Assembly: GCF_007830265.1 (NCBI RefSeq)
Contig: NZ_VLKE01000001.1
Coordinates: forward strand, 62,001 to 126,000
From: Micromonospora olivasterospora
GTDB lineage: Bacteria > Actinomycetota > Actinomycetes > Mycobacteriales > Micromonosporaceae
Direction: 5' to 3'
DNA length: 64,000 nt
Made by a program: the position numbers and the translations under genes. Below the pieces are notes generated by a model, which saw only the letters and a list, made by a program, of their open reading frames with translations, made no database searches and was not told the origin of the DNA. Below, piece after piece: positions 55,166-63,982 of this stretch (the stretch's first letter is position 1; every line of letters begins with the position of its first letter).

Positions 55166-56556
55166 TCACGCCGGGGCGGCGACCGCCCGAGCGGCGGCCG
55201 GGTCGAGAGGACTGCCGGCGGGTACCAGGCCGACCAGGCCGGCCGGCAGCCGCAGCGGTCGCACGTCCCGGTAGCCGAGCATGCCGAGCACCTCGGCGTC
55301 GGCCAGCACGTACCGTCGGCCCAGGTCGGTGACCACGGAGACCGCGCCGCCGGTGGCCCCGGGGGCGGCGGACGACTCGACGACCGCGCCGCGCCCCGGC
55401 TCGACCAGGACGTGGTCGGCGAGGGTGCCGCCGCGCGCCGCCGCGCCCGCGGTCCGGGGGCTGCCGGACAGGTCGGGCACGGCGGCGCCGAGCCGGACCT
55501 CGCGTACCCCGCCGTCGTCGCCGACGCGGGCGCAGAGCGCCCCGCCGTCCGGGGTGGCCAGCCGGGGCGGGCTGGCCGGCGGGGCGGCGGGCCCGGTCGG
55601 CGCCAGGTCGGGCAGCTTGGGCAGGGCGGCGAACCGGCCGAGGGTCATCGCCTCCGGCTCGCCCTGGCCGGTGCGGGCGAGCAGCAGGCTGGCCTGCAAC
55701 TCGGTGATGCCGGCGAGGCCCCGGGCCAGCGCGACGGCGTACTGCCGGTTGCCGCCGGGGTTGCGGACGAGGAAGACGTCGCCGACCGCCGCGCCGGACA
55801 CCCGCGCCGAGGGCTCCCCGAGGCCGGGCAGGTCCAGCGGGGCCAGGTCGGCGCCGGCCGGGAAGCTGTCGACCAGGGCGGGCGCGGCCGGCACGGCGCG
55901 CTGCCGGGTGGCGGCCAGCGCGGCCAGCACCCGGCCGGTGTCGCGCAGCAGGTGGCGCCGGCCGTGCCAGACCAGGTGCAGGCTGCCGTCGGGATGCCGG
56001 AGCAGGACGGCGTCGTCGCCCGGCGTACGGCCCCCGGCGGCGGCCACCCCGATCAACAGCGCCGACCGGGGGCCGCCCACCCGGCCTCGCCGGAGGCGAC
56101 CGAGCAGACCGTCCACGGCGCGGTCGACAGGCGGTCGCGCTCCGGCAGCGAGTCGGGGGCGTCGGCGATACCCAGCGGGAGCCCGCGCGGCACGCCCTCG
56201 ATCGAGCGACGGGAGACCAGCACGGTCTGCGGGCGCTCCGCGCCGACGATCAGCAGCGCGGAGGCGTAGTTGAGCACCGGGTGCAGCCGGCCGTCCCGGT
56301 AGACGAACCGGGCCCCGGACTCCTTCTCCACGATCACCGCGCCGGGATCGCGCCACTTGGTACCGCCGCCGGCGAACAGCCCGTACAGGGCGAAGCCACC
56401 GAGTGCGATCGCGGCCACCAGCACGCTGGCCAGCCCCGCGCCGGCCAGCCGGCGGAACGGCGACCGCGCCGGGTCGGTCTCCCGCATCACCAGGGCGGCG
56501 ACCGCCCGCTGGACGGTGAACTGGTACGAGTGCAGCTGGTCCTGCCGCGACGGCAT
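55166..56556 (-). pseudogene. eccB: Type VII secretion protein EccB, frameshifted
   Basis: The N-terminus from ATG 56556 (SRQDQLHSYQFTVQRAVAALV, then a single helix LASVLVAAIALGGFALYGL) is a typical EccB membrane anchor. The periplasmic part continues through GARFVYRDGRLHPVLNYASA and breaks at about 56065-56095. The rest (LLIGVAAAGGRTPGDDAVLL to the stop at 55166) is in the next frame. One missing base restores about 463 residues, normal for EccB. EccB is part of the ESX secretion machine in actinobacteria. No other ecc genes are in the window, and the gene is probably outside the metabolite cluster. Confidence 0.87.
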
Positions 56557-56848
56557 GCGCTCCCCTCCGACGGGCGACGAGTCGGTCGGCGCACAGGATA
56601 AGCGCTCCGTCGATCCCCCGGAGACCCTCCGTCGCCCCGCCCCGCCGCCCCGCCGCCCCCGGTGCCCGCCCCGCCCCGCCGCCCCGCCCCGCCGCCCCCG
56701 CCCCCGCCGCCCTCGCTTCGGCGATCAAGAGACTTCCGTCAGCCGCAGGCACGGATCCCGACACAAATCTCTTGGTCAGCGGGCGCCGCGGCGGCAAGGA
56801 CGCCGCGCGGGCGGTAGCATCCGCACGAACCGGCCGAAGTGAGGACCC
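56557..56848. promoter_or_regulatory. Divergent spacer with C-rich simple sequence and separated inverted repeat
   Basis: The 292-bp region contains a pyrimidine-rich tract of ccgcccc units (about 56635-56715). An imperfect inverted repeat follows, with arms gatcaagagactt near 56722 and the complement of aaatctcttggtc near 56764. It precedes divergent eccB and spermidine-synthase-like genes. No gene is seen. Confidence 0.4.
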
Positions 56849-57562
56849 GTGGGCACGCGATTCGAGGAACTGGCCTGGCGGGAGACCCCGATCGGGGAGA
56901 TCAGCCTGCGCCGACGGCACGATCCCGCGCTGGACCGCGAGGTGTACGAGGTCAAGCTCGACGACGAGTTCCTGATGTCCAGCCTCTTCCCGGTCGCGGA
57001 GATCGAGCTGGCCCGGCTGGGGCTGGCGCCGCTGGGCGGCGAGGCCCTCGACGTCGTGGTCGGCGGCCTCGGCCTCGGGTACACCGCCCGCACCGCCCTG
57101 GAGGACCCCCGGGTGCGCTCCCTGCTGGTGGTGGAGGCGATCGAGGACGTCATCGACTGGCACCGGCGGGGCCTGCTGCCGTTCGCGGAGGGGCTGGCCG
57201 CCGACCCGCGCACCCGCTTCGTCCGCGCGGACTTCTTCGCGGCCGTCCAGGACGGGACGGGCTTCGACCCCGACGAGCCGGGGCGGCGCTTCCACGCGGT
57301 CCTGCTGGACGTGGACCACTCCCCCCGGCACGTGCTGCACCCCGGTCACGCGCCGTTCTACACCGCCGAGGGATTGCGCCGGCTCGCCGAGCACCTGCAC
57401 CCGGACGGCGTCTTCGCGCTGTGGTCCAACGACCCGCCGGACGCCGCGTTCCAGCGGGTGCTGACCGGGGTGTTCCCGACGTCGCTGGCCCACGTCGTCC
57501 GGTTCCCGAACCCGCTGCAGCGCCGGGAGTCCGCCAACACGGTCTACGTCGCCCGCAGGTGA
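56849..57562 (+). CDS. Spermidine-synthase-like (polyamine aminopropyltransferase fold) protein
   Basis: A 237-residue protein with a spermidine-synthase-type Rossmann domain: EALDVVVGGLGLGYTARTALED, LLVVEAIEDVIDWHRRGLLPF and AVLLDVDHSPRHVLHPGHAPFYT. Actinobacterial stand-alone members are of uncertain substrate. The HDPALDREVYEVKLDDEFLMSS segment matches the short N-terminal hairpin. GTG 56849 follows gaggac. It converges with the desaturase gene. Probably chromosomal. Confidence 0.8.
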   Translation: MGTRFEELAWRETPIGEISLRRRHDPALDREVYEVKLDDEFLMSSLFPVAEIELARLGLAPLGGEALDVVVGGLGLGYTARTALEDPRVRSLLVVEAIEDVIDWHRRGLLPFAEGLAADPRTRFVRADFFAAVQDGTGFDPDEPGRRFHAVLLDVDHSPRHVLHPGHAPFYTAEGLRRLAEHLHPDGVFALWSNDPPDAAFQRVLTGVFPTSLAHVVRFPNPLQRRESANTVYVARR

Positions 57563-57575
57563 GGACCGGCGCGCG

Positions 57576-58718
57576 CTACGCGTCGGCGAGCGCCGGGACC
57601 GGCAGGTCGTCGACGGGACGCGGCGCGGGCGTCGAGCGGTTGGGCAGCGACAGCCGGATCACCTTCCACCACGCGGAGGCGACCTGCCTGGGCAGGGAGC
57701 CGGTGGTGTACGTCAGCCCGTACCTGGCGAACAGCGCCCGCACCTCCGGCGCGATCTCCTGGTACCGGTTGCTCGGCAGGTCCGGGAAGAGGTGGTGCTC
57801 GATCTGGAACGACAGGTTCCCGGTCATGATGTGCAGCAGCCGGGGGCCGCTGATGTTGGCCGAGCCGAGCATCTGCCGCAGGTACCACTCGCCCCGGGTC
57901 TCCCCCTCGATGGACGTCTTCTCGAAGGTCTCCACACCCTCCGGGAAGTGCCCGCACATGATCACCGAGTGGCTCCACAGGTTGCGGATCAGGTTGGCGG
58001 TGAAGGTGGCCGCAAGGGTGCTGAGGAAGGACGGGCCGGACAGCAGCGGGTGCACGACGTAGTCCTTGAGCACCTGCTTACGGATCTTGCGGCCGACCGC
58101 CCGGACCCGGGCCCGGAACTCGGGGCGCTTGTGCCGGCCGTCGCGCAGGTTCTCGCCCAGCTCAAGGTCGTACGCGGCGATGCCGTACTCGAAGAAGCAG
58201 GCGTTGAGGAGGTTCCACAGCGGCTGCCCCAGGTGCACGGGGTGCCACGGCTGGTCCTCGTCGACCCGCATGATGCCGTACCCGAGGTCGTTGTCCTTGC
58301 CGAGCACGTTGGTGTACCGGTGGTGCAGCTCGTTGTGCGAGCGCTTCCACTGCTCCGGCGGGGAGACGTGGTCCCAGTCCCAGGTGGTCGAGTGGATCTT
58401 CGGGTCGCGCATCCAGTCCCACTGGCCGTGCAGGACGTTGTGGCCGATCTCCATGTTCTCCAGGATCTTGGCCACCGCGAGGCCGGCGGTGCCGACCACC
58501 CAGGCCGGCGGGAAGAGCGAGAACAGCAGCACCGCCCGGCTGCCCAGCTCCAGCTTGCGCTGGGTGGAGATGACCCGACGGATGTACCTCGCGTCGCGCT
58601 CGCCCCGGCTGGCGATCACCCGTTCCCGGATGGCGTCCAGCTCCCGGCCCAGGTTCTCGATGTCCTCGGCGGTGAGGTGGGCGATCTGGTTGCCGGGCTT
58701 CTTCTGGATCGCGGTCAC
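57576..58718 (-). CDS. Fatty-acid (acyl-CoA/acyl-lipid) desaturase
   Basis: A 380-residue membrane di-iron desaturase with the three histidine boxes HNVLHGQW, HNELHHRYT and QIEHHLFP. It has hydrophobic segments near AVLLFSLFPPAWVVGTAGLA and FLSTLAATFTANLI. It should introduce a double bond into membrane acyl chains using electrons from the ferredoxin reductase encoded 14 bases upstream, like the DesA3/Rv3230c pair of mycobacteria. GTG 58718 follows aggagaag. A role in the enediyne pathway is not indicated. Confidence 0.93.
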   Translation of the reverse strand: MTAIQKKPGNQIAHLTAEDIENLGRELDAIRERVIASRGERDARYIRRVISTQRKLELGSRAVLLFSLFPPAWVVGTAGLAVAKILENMEIGHNVLHGQWDWMRDPKIHSTTWDWDHVSPPEQWKRSHNELHHRYTNVLGKDNDLGYGIMRVDEDQPWHPVHLGQPLWNLLNACFFEYGIAAYDLELGENLRDGRHKRPEFRARVRAVGRKIRKQVLKDYVVHPLLSGPSFLSTLAATFTANLIRNLWSHSVIMCGHFPEGVETFEKTSIEGETRGEWYLRQMLGSANISGPRLLHIMTGNLSFQIEHHLFPDLPSNRYQEIAPEVRALFARYGLTYTTGSLPRQVASAWWKVIRLSLPNRSTPAPRPVDDLPVPALADA

Positions 58719-58732
58719 GCGCGCTTCTCCTG

Positions 58733-59824
58733 TCAGAGGTCGATGTCGCAGGTACCGGCCGCCGCCGACACACAGGTCTGGACGAGCACGCCGTCGCCGG
58801 GTTCGGCTGTGGTGATCTCCCCGTTGCGCAGGTCCCGGACCGCCCCCTGGCGCAGCGGCACCACGCAGCCGAAGCAGATGCCCATCCGGCACCCGGACGG
58901 CATGAGCACCCCGGCGGCCTCGCCCGCGTCGAGCAGGGCCGTGCCGCCGTCGGCCCGGACGGTCACCCCGGCCCGCGTGAACGTGACGGCGCCGCCCGCA
59001 CCGGGCGAGATCACCGTCGGCCGGAACCGCTCGGTGTGCAGCCGGTCGGCCACCCCGTGGTCGGCCCAGTGCCGCTCGACCGCGTCCAGCATGCCCCCGG
59101 GCCCGCACGCCCAGGTCCGCCGCTCCAGATGGTCGGGCACCAGGCGGGCCAGCTCCGCCACGCCCAGCCTGCCGTCGGCGTCGGTGTGCCGCGCCACCAG
59201 GCGGATCGCGCCGCGCGCGGCCAGCCCGCGCAGCTCGTCGCCGAAGATCACGTCGTCGGGCGTCGGCGCGGAGTGCACCAGCACGACGTCCGCGGCCGCG
59301 AGCGCCCCGGCGCGCAGCATGCCCATGACCGGGGTGATCCCGCTGCCGGCGGTGACGAACAGGACCCGCTCCGGGACGGCGGCGGGCAGGACGAAGTCCC
59401 CCTCGGCCTGGTCGAGCTGGACGAGGGTGCCCGGCCGGATCCGGCGGACCAGGTGGTTGCTGACCCGGCCGTCCGGGATCGCCTTCACGGTGACCGTGAT
59501 CAACCCGTCGGCCCGGCCCGGGGCCGAGGTGAGCGAGTACGTCCGCCACTGCCGCACCCCGTCGACGTCCACGCCCAGGCGGACGTACTGCCCGGGTGTG
59601 TGCCCGCGCCAGCTGCGCCCCGGACGGATGGCCACGGTGGCCGCGTCCCGGGTCTCCGGGCGGACGTCGACGATCCGCCCACGCAGGGCGGTCCCCGCGC
59701 GCAGCGGGGCGACCATGTCGAGGTAGTCCCCGGGCAGCACCGGCGTGGTGACCGTCTCGGCGAGCCGGAGCAGCCGGTCCCGGAGGGTGACCTTGCCGGG
59801 CGGACGCGGGACGGTGGTGGTCAT
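58733..59824 (-). CDS. Ferredoxin reductase with C-terminal 2Fe-2S domain
   Basis: A 363-residue electron-transfer protein: an FAD domain (QWRTYSLTSAPG), an NAD(P)H domain (LFVTAGSGITPVMGMLRAG, TWACGPGGMLDAVERHW) and a C-terminal plant-type ferredoxin (PSGCRMGICFGCVVPLRQG and a distal Cys in VLVQTCVSAAAG). This order is typical of the partner of actinobacterial acyl desaturases (Rv3230c type). It is transcribed with the desaturase gene downstream and diverges from the PucR-type regulator. ATG 59824 is used. Confidence 0.92.
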   Translation of the reverse strand: MTTTVPRPPGKVTLRDRLLRLAETVTTPVLPGDYLDMVAPLRAGTALRGRIVDVRPETRDAATVAIRPGRSWRGHTPGQYVRLGVDVDGVRQWRTYSLTSAPGRADGLITVTVKAIPDGRVSNHLVRRIRPGTLVQLDQAEGDFVLPAAVPERVLFVTAGSGITPVMGMLRAGALAAADVVLVHSAPTPDDVIFGDELRGLAARGAIRLVARHTDADGRLGVAELARLVPDHLERRTWACGPGGMLDAVERHWADHGVADRLHTERFRPTVISPGAGGAVTFTRAGVTVRADGGTALLDAGEAAGVLMPSGCRMGICFGCVVPLRQGAVRDLRNGEITTAEPGDGVLVQTCVSAAAGTCDIDL

Positions 59825-59909
59825 ACGACCAGCCTGGCGGCGGCATCGCATAACATCTTGACCGGCGAAGGTGAATCAGCCGCGGGGTTTTGTTCGGGGA
59901 GTACAAGTG

Positions 59910-61136
59910 ATGCCGGATCGCTCGGGGACCACCCGCCGGGCCGCCCATCTCGAACTGGACGAGCGGACCGCAACCGGACTGCGCGCCGCGCTGCCCCTGG
60001 TCGCCGAACGCACGGTCACCGCGATCACCGCCGAGGTGCCCGCCTACTCCGGCACCCTCACCGGGCAGATGCGGGACAAGATCGAGAACGCGGTACGCAT
60101 CGCGCTGGGCACGTTCCTCCAGCTCCTGGAGCGGCCCCAGGGGTCCGACCCGGGCACCCCGCTCACCCCGGCGCTGGAGGCCGCGTACGCGCTCGGCAGC
60201 GGCGAGGCGCGCTCGGGCCGCAGCATGGACGCGCTGCTCGCGGCGTACCGGGTGGGCGCGCGGGTGGCGTGGCGGGAGGTCTCGGCCACCACCGTACGCG
60301 ACGGGCTGCCCGCCGGGACGGTCGCCGAGTTCGCCGAGCTGATGTTCGCCTACATCGACGAACTCTCCGCCGCCAGCGTCGCCGGGCACGCCGACGAGCT
60401 GGCCAGCGCCGGGCGGGCCCGCCAGCGGTACCTGGAGCGGCTCACCCAGCAACTGCTGGCCGGCGAGGCCGAGGAGGTGCTGCGCCGCAGCGCCGAGCGG
60501 GCGGACTGGCCCCCGCCGCAGACCCTGACCGTGGTACTGCTGCCCCGCAGCAACCTGCGGGCCGTGCTGCCGGCGCTGAGCCCGCACACGCTGGAGAGCG
60601 GCGAGGACATGCCGGGGGTGGACGCGGCCGAGGAACTGGCCGTGCTGCTGGTGCCGGACATGCACGGCGGCCGGCGACGGCAGCTCGTCCGGGTGCTGCA
60701 CGGGCACCGGGCGGTGCTGGGGCCGGCCCGGCCGTGGCACCGGGTCGCCGCCTCGTACGAGCGGGCGGCCCGGGCGCTGCCGCTGGGGCTGCGCTGCGGC
60801 GACCCGGACGCGCCGCTGGACACCGAGCAGCACCTGGCGCGCCTGCTGCTGAGCATGGACCCGGACGCCCTGGCCGACCTGCGTGCGCAGGTGTTGCGAC
60901 CGCTGTCGTCGCTGCCGCCGGCAACCGCTCACCGGCTCGCCGAGACCCTGCGCTCCTGGCTGCTGCACCAGGGGCGCCGGGACGACGTCGCGGCGGACCT
61001 GTTCGTCCATCCGCAGACCGTCCGGTACCGGATGGCGAAGGTACGGGAGCTGTACGGCGACCGGCTGCACGACCCGGCCACGGTGCTCGACCTGACCCTC
61101 GCCCTGGCGGTCCTCCCAAACCCGACCCCAACCTGA
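59910..61136 (+). CDS. PucR-family helix-turn-helix regulator
   Basis: A 408-residue CdaR/PucR-type regulator. A helical N-terminal region (about 10-170, ATGLRAALPLVAERTVTAITAE), a GGDEF-like middle and a C-terminal PucR helix-turn-helix (LADLRAQVLRPLSSLP to DDVAADLFVHPQTVRYRMAKV) are seen. It diverges from the desaturase/ferredoxin-reductase operon, the usual position of the regulator of such operons, so it probably controls membrane desaturation. ATG 59910 has ggggag eight bases upstream; GTG 59907 and GTG 59871 are alternatives. Confidence 0.87.
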   Translation: MPDRSGTTRRAAHLELDERTATGLRAALPLVAERTVTAITAEVPAYSGTLTGQMRDKIENAVRIALGTFLQLLERPQGSDPGTPLTPALEAAYALGSGEARSGRSMDALLAAYRVGARVAWREVSATTVRDGLPAGTVAEFAELMFAYIDELSAASVAGHADELASAGRARQRYLERLTQQLLAGEAEEVLRRSAERADWPPPQTLTVVLLPRSNLRAVLPALSPHTLESGEDMPGVDAAEELAVLLVPDMHGGRRRQLVRVLHGHRAVLGPARPWHRVAASYERAARALPLGLRCGDPDAPLDTEQHLARLLLSMDPDALADLRAQVLRPLSSLPPATAHRLAETLRSWLLHQGRRDDVAADLFVHPQTVRYRMAKVRELYGDRLHDPATVLDLTLALAVLPNPTPT

Positions 61137-61216
61137 CCCACCCACCCACCCACCCACCCTGCCCCCGGCCCCGCCCCGCCCGCGGCCCCGCCCCGCCCGC
61201 GCGGCAGGCGCCGACA

Positions 61217-61293
61217 CCCGCGATCTTGCACTTTTGGCCCCCGGTTCGCGGCCTTTGCACCATATGACCGGGCACAAAGTGCAAGATCGCGGG
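61217..61293. terminator. Perfect 18-bp inverted repeat between convergent genes
   Basis: cccgcgatcttgcacttt (61217-61234) pairs perfectly with aaagtgcaagatcgcggg (61276-61293) around a 41-base loop. It shares the core CGCGATCTTGC with the element at 3758-3833. It lies between the PucR and MFS genes and is flanked by C-rich and G-rich simple repeats. Confidence 0.75.
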
Positions 61294-61412
61294 GGCGGGG
61301 GGTGGGGGTGGGGTGGGGGTGGGGGTGGGGTGGGGGTGGGGGTGGGGGTGGGGTGGGGGTGGGGGTGGGGTGGGGTGGGGGTGGGGTCAGGGTGGGGGTC
61401 AGGGTGGGGTGG
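61294..61412. repeat. G-rich simple repeat (GGGGT/GGGGGT)n
   Basis: About 115 bases of ggggt and gggggt units on the plus strand, many times more than the four G runs needed for a G-quadruplex. A C-rich (ccca)n tract lies at 61134-61164 on the same strand, with the hairpin between them. The tract ends inside the last codons of the MFS gene. Length is likely to be unstable and hard to sequence. Confidence 0.85.
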
Positions 61413-62637
61413 GGCGGCGGACGGTGGTGAACAGGGCGGCGAGGGCTACGGCCAGGCAGCCGGCTCCGGCCAGCGCGAACGCCGCCGTGGTGCCGTGCCG
61501 CTGGGCCAGCCAGGTGAACGCCGCCGCGCCGATGCCGCCGAGCGAGAAGTGGATCGTCCAGAACGCCGCGGTGACGCGCCCGAGCAGATGCTCAGGCGTC
61601 ACCTCCTGGCGCAGCGACAGCGAGCAGATGCCGCCCACGCTCACGCAGGCAAACCAGACGACCACCAGCGCGCCGACCCCGGTGGGCCGGCCGGTCAGCG
61701 CCAGGGCCGCGACGGCGACGCCGGCCAGCGCCACCGAGCCGATCCAGCACGCCCCGAAGCCGAGCCGCCGGCGCAGCCGCGCGACGAGCAGGGAGCCGGT
61801 CACCGTCCCCGCCGCGCCGGCCGTGAGCACCAGGCCCACCGTGCCGTCGGGCTGCCCGAGATCGTGCTTGAGGTGGTAGATCACCACGTCGTCGATGCCG
61901 TAGGTGAGCAGGATGAAGACCGTCAGCAGCCCGGTGAGCGGCCGCAGCACCGGGTGGCGGAGCAGGAACCGCGCCCCGGCCAGGAACTCGGCCCACGGCC
62001 CGGTGCGCTCGTCGGCGGGCGCGGCGGCCCGGGCGGGCAGCCGTACCAGCAGGAGCAGCGCCGCGGAGAGCGCGAAGCTCGCGGCGTCGACGGCGATCGC
62101 GCCCGCGGGGCCGAACCGGCCCGACACCGCGCCGGCCAGCGCGGGCCCGGCGACGGAGGCCAGCGCGGTGCCGGCGTGCAGCCGGCCGTTGGCCCGGGTC
62201 AGGCCCTCGGCCGGCACCAGGCTGCGCACCGCCGTGACGGCGGCGACCTGGAACACCATTCCGGTCGCCGCGGCCAGGGGCAGCAGCACGAACAGCGGCC
62301 AGACCGGCGGGGCGGGCGCCAGCAGCCAGACCAGCGGGATCGCCGCGAACAGCAGCGTCCGCAGCACGTCGCAGCCGACCAGCAGCGCCCGGCGATCGAC
62401 GCGGTCCACCACGACGCCGGCGAACAGCCCGGCGAGGACGGCCGCCGTGCCGGACGCGCCGGTGAGCAGCCCGGCCGTGGCGACCGAGCCGGTCGCGTCG
62501 AGCACCAGCAGCGGCACGGCCAACTGCGAGAACGAGTCGCCGAGCACGGAGAGAACCTGCGCCGACCAGAACGTCTGGAAGCGCCGGTCGTGGCGCGACG
62601 AGCTGGGTACGGCCGGTTTTCCGGTGGCGACCGTCAC
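61399..62637 (-). CDS. MFS transporter (12 helices)
   Basis: A 412-residue major facilitator: FQTFWSAQVLSVLGDSFSQLAVPLLVL in the first helix, GLFAGVVVDRVDRRALLVG as motif A, and LVLTAGAAGTVTGSLLVARL and LRQEVTPEHLLGRVTAAFW typical of the MefA/EntS-like drug or siderophore exporters. The GTG at 62637 is preferred over the longer start at 62682. It is separated from the cluster by household genes, so its substrate is likely unrelated to the enediyne. Confidence 0.88.
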   Translation of the reverse strand: MTVATGKPAVPSSSRHDRRFQTFWSAQVLSVLGDSFSQLAVPLLVLDATGSVATAGLLTGASGTAAVLAGLFAGVVVDRVDRRALLVGCDVLRTLLFAAIPLVWLLAPAPPVWPLFVLLPLAAATGMVFQVAAVTAVRSLVPAEGLTRANGRLHAGTALASVAGPALAGAVSGRFGPAGAIAVDAASFALSAALLLLVRLPARAAAPADERTGPWAEFLAGARFLLRHPVLRPLTGLLTVFILLTYGIDDVVIYHLKHDLGQPDGTVGLVLTAGAAGTVTGSLLVARLRRRLGFGACWIGSVALAGVAVAALALTGRPTGVGALVVVWFACVSVGGICSLSLRQEVTPEHLLGRVTAAFWTIHFSLGGIGAAAFTWLAQRHGTTAAFALAGAGCLAVALAALFTTVRRPTPP

Positions 62638-62718
62638 GGCGCCGAGGCTAGCGGAACCCGGCCCGATCCGAGCACCCGCCACACCTCAACCACGAAGAGT
62701 AACCATGTTACCAACTCT

Positions 62719-62748
62719 TGACGCCCTGATGAACCGCGGACTACGGTC
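62719..62748 (+). promoter_or_regulatory. Possible -35/-10 promoter before the LacI gene
   Basis: TTGACG at 62719-62724 and TACGGT at 62743-62748 with an 18-base spacer. The first LacI-type operator begins at 62752, right after the -10, where a bound repressor would block transcription. Confidence 0.4.
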
Positions 62749-62751
62749 CCT

Positions 62752-62765
62752 CCTAATCGTTTAGG
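62752..62765. promoter_or_regulatory. LacI-type operator 1
   Basis: CCTAATCGTTTAGG, a 14-base near-palindrome (CCTAA/TTAGG arms) with the central CG typical of LacI-family operators. An identical copy lies 42 bp downstream. Confidence 0.7.
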
Positions 62766-62793
62766 GGCCAGGCAGCGGTTACTCCGCGTTCTG

Positions 62794-62807
62794 CCTAATC
62801 GTTTAGG
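62794..62807. promoter_or_regulatory. LacI-type operator 2
   Basis: An exact second copy of CCTAATCGTTTAGG. The centres are 42 bp apart, four helical turns, so two dimers would bind the same face. It overlaps the aggagg ribosome site (62805-62810) of the LacI gene, suggesting autoregulation. Confidence 0.7.
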
Positions 62808-62842
62808 AGGCTTCGGCGGCCAAGAAACCCACCCTGCGCGAC

Positions 62843-63871
62843 GTGAGCCGCGCCGCCGGGGTCTCCGTGTACACGGTCTCGCGGGCACTCAGCAACAGCG
62901 ACGGCGTCTCCGCGACCAGCCGGGAGCTGGTGCTCCGGGCCGCCCGGGAGCTCGGCTACGTGCCCAACCGGGCGGCGCAGGAGCTCCGTAAGAACACCCG
63001 CAGCTCGGTCACGGTGATCACCGCCAGCACCTCGAACCACTACTACATCGACCTGATGAAGGGCATCCAGCGCACGCTGCGGGCCACCGACCGCACCATG
63101 GTCGTGGCCGACGTCGCGGCGGAGGGCGAGTACACCGAGGCGGTGGAGGACGCGGTCGTGCGCGACCTGATCCAGTCCCGTACCGCCGGGGTGATCGCCA
63201 CCCTGACCCTCAGCCCCGAGAACGCGAAGCTGCTCAGCGACTGGGACATCCCTGTGGTGTTCGTGGACTCGGTACCGTCGGCCGGCGAGGTGCGGTATCC
63301 GGGAATCGCCACGGACAACTTCGCGGCCAGCATGAAGGTCGGGACGCACCTGGCGCAGCACGGCCTCACCGACTGGCTGTTCCTGGTCTACCCCGGGCGC
63401 TGGTCGACCCGGGCGGAACGCGAACGCGGCATCCGCGCCGCCGCGCAGGCGTACGGCGTACGGCTCACCGTCCTGGAGAGCCGCAACGACGCGCAGTCGG
63501 CGTACGAGACCCTGCGCGGGTACCTCGACGCCGCCGGGTCGCCCCGGCCGCAGGCGATCATCGCCGGCAACAACCCGATCGTGCACGGCACCCTGCGGGT
63601 GCTCCAGGAGAAGGGGATCCGGATCCCCGACGACACGGCCGTCGTCGGCTTCGACGAGTTCGCCTGGGCGCCCCTGCTGAACCCGCCGCTGACCGTCCTC
63701 AACGAGGACAGCGAGAGCATCGGCGTGCTGGCGGCCCAGACCCTGACCCGCGTCATCGACGAGCAGCTCGCCACGGAACGCCGGGGCGAGCACCCCACCC
63801 CCGTCTACCGACCCGAGGACCGCCGGGAGCTGGGCGCCGAACTGATCATCAGAAGATCCTGCGGCTGCTGA
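62843..63871 (+). CDS. LacI-family transcriptional regulator, start codon unclear
   Basis: A LacI/GalR sugar-responsive repressor: helix-turn-helix VSRAAGVSVYTVSRALSNSD, the hinge region VPNRAAQELRK and a periplasmic-binding-like ligand domain (VIATLTLSPENAKLL, IIAGNNPIVHGTLRVLQEKG, AVVGFDEFAWAPLLNPPLTV). The family normally begins two helices earlier with KKPTLRDV, and that text is present in frame from 62822, right after an aggagg site. However, no ATG, GTG or TTG lies in frame between the TAG at 62804 and GTG 62843. The GTG given would cut into the DNA-binding domain, so the true start is upstream and either non-canonical or hidden by a missing base. It probably controls the operon starting at 63983. 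Confidence 0.88.
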   Translation: MSRAAGVSVYTVSRALSNSDGVSATSRELVLRAARELGYVPNRAAQELRKNTRSSVTVITASTSNHYYIDLMKGIQRTLRATDRTMVVADVAAEGEYTEAVEDAVVRDLIQSRTAGVIATLTLSPENAKLLSDWDIPVVFVDSVPSAGEVRYPGIATDNFAASMKVGTHLAQHGLTDWLFLVYPGRWSTRAERERGIRAAAQAYGVRLTVLESRNDAQSAYETLRGYLDAAGSPRPQAIIAGNNPIVHGTLRVLQEKGIRIPDDTAVVGFDEFAWAPLLNPPLTVLNEDSESIGVLAAQTLTRVIDEQLATERRGEHPTPVYRPEDRRELGAELIIRRSCGC

Positions 63872-63982
63872 CCGCAGCCGTCTCCGCCGCCGGCCCGGGC
63901 CGGTGGCCCCCGGCTCCGGCGCAGGTTCCACCGACCCGAACGGTCGCCTCCCAACCATTCCCCGCCCCACGGAGAACAGCTC

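Noticed and set aside
61294..61412. G-rich array considered as CRISPR or satellite with spacers
   Set aside because: There are no unique spacers and no conserved repeat unit longer than six bases, so it is simple sequence.
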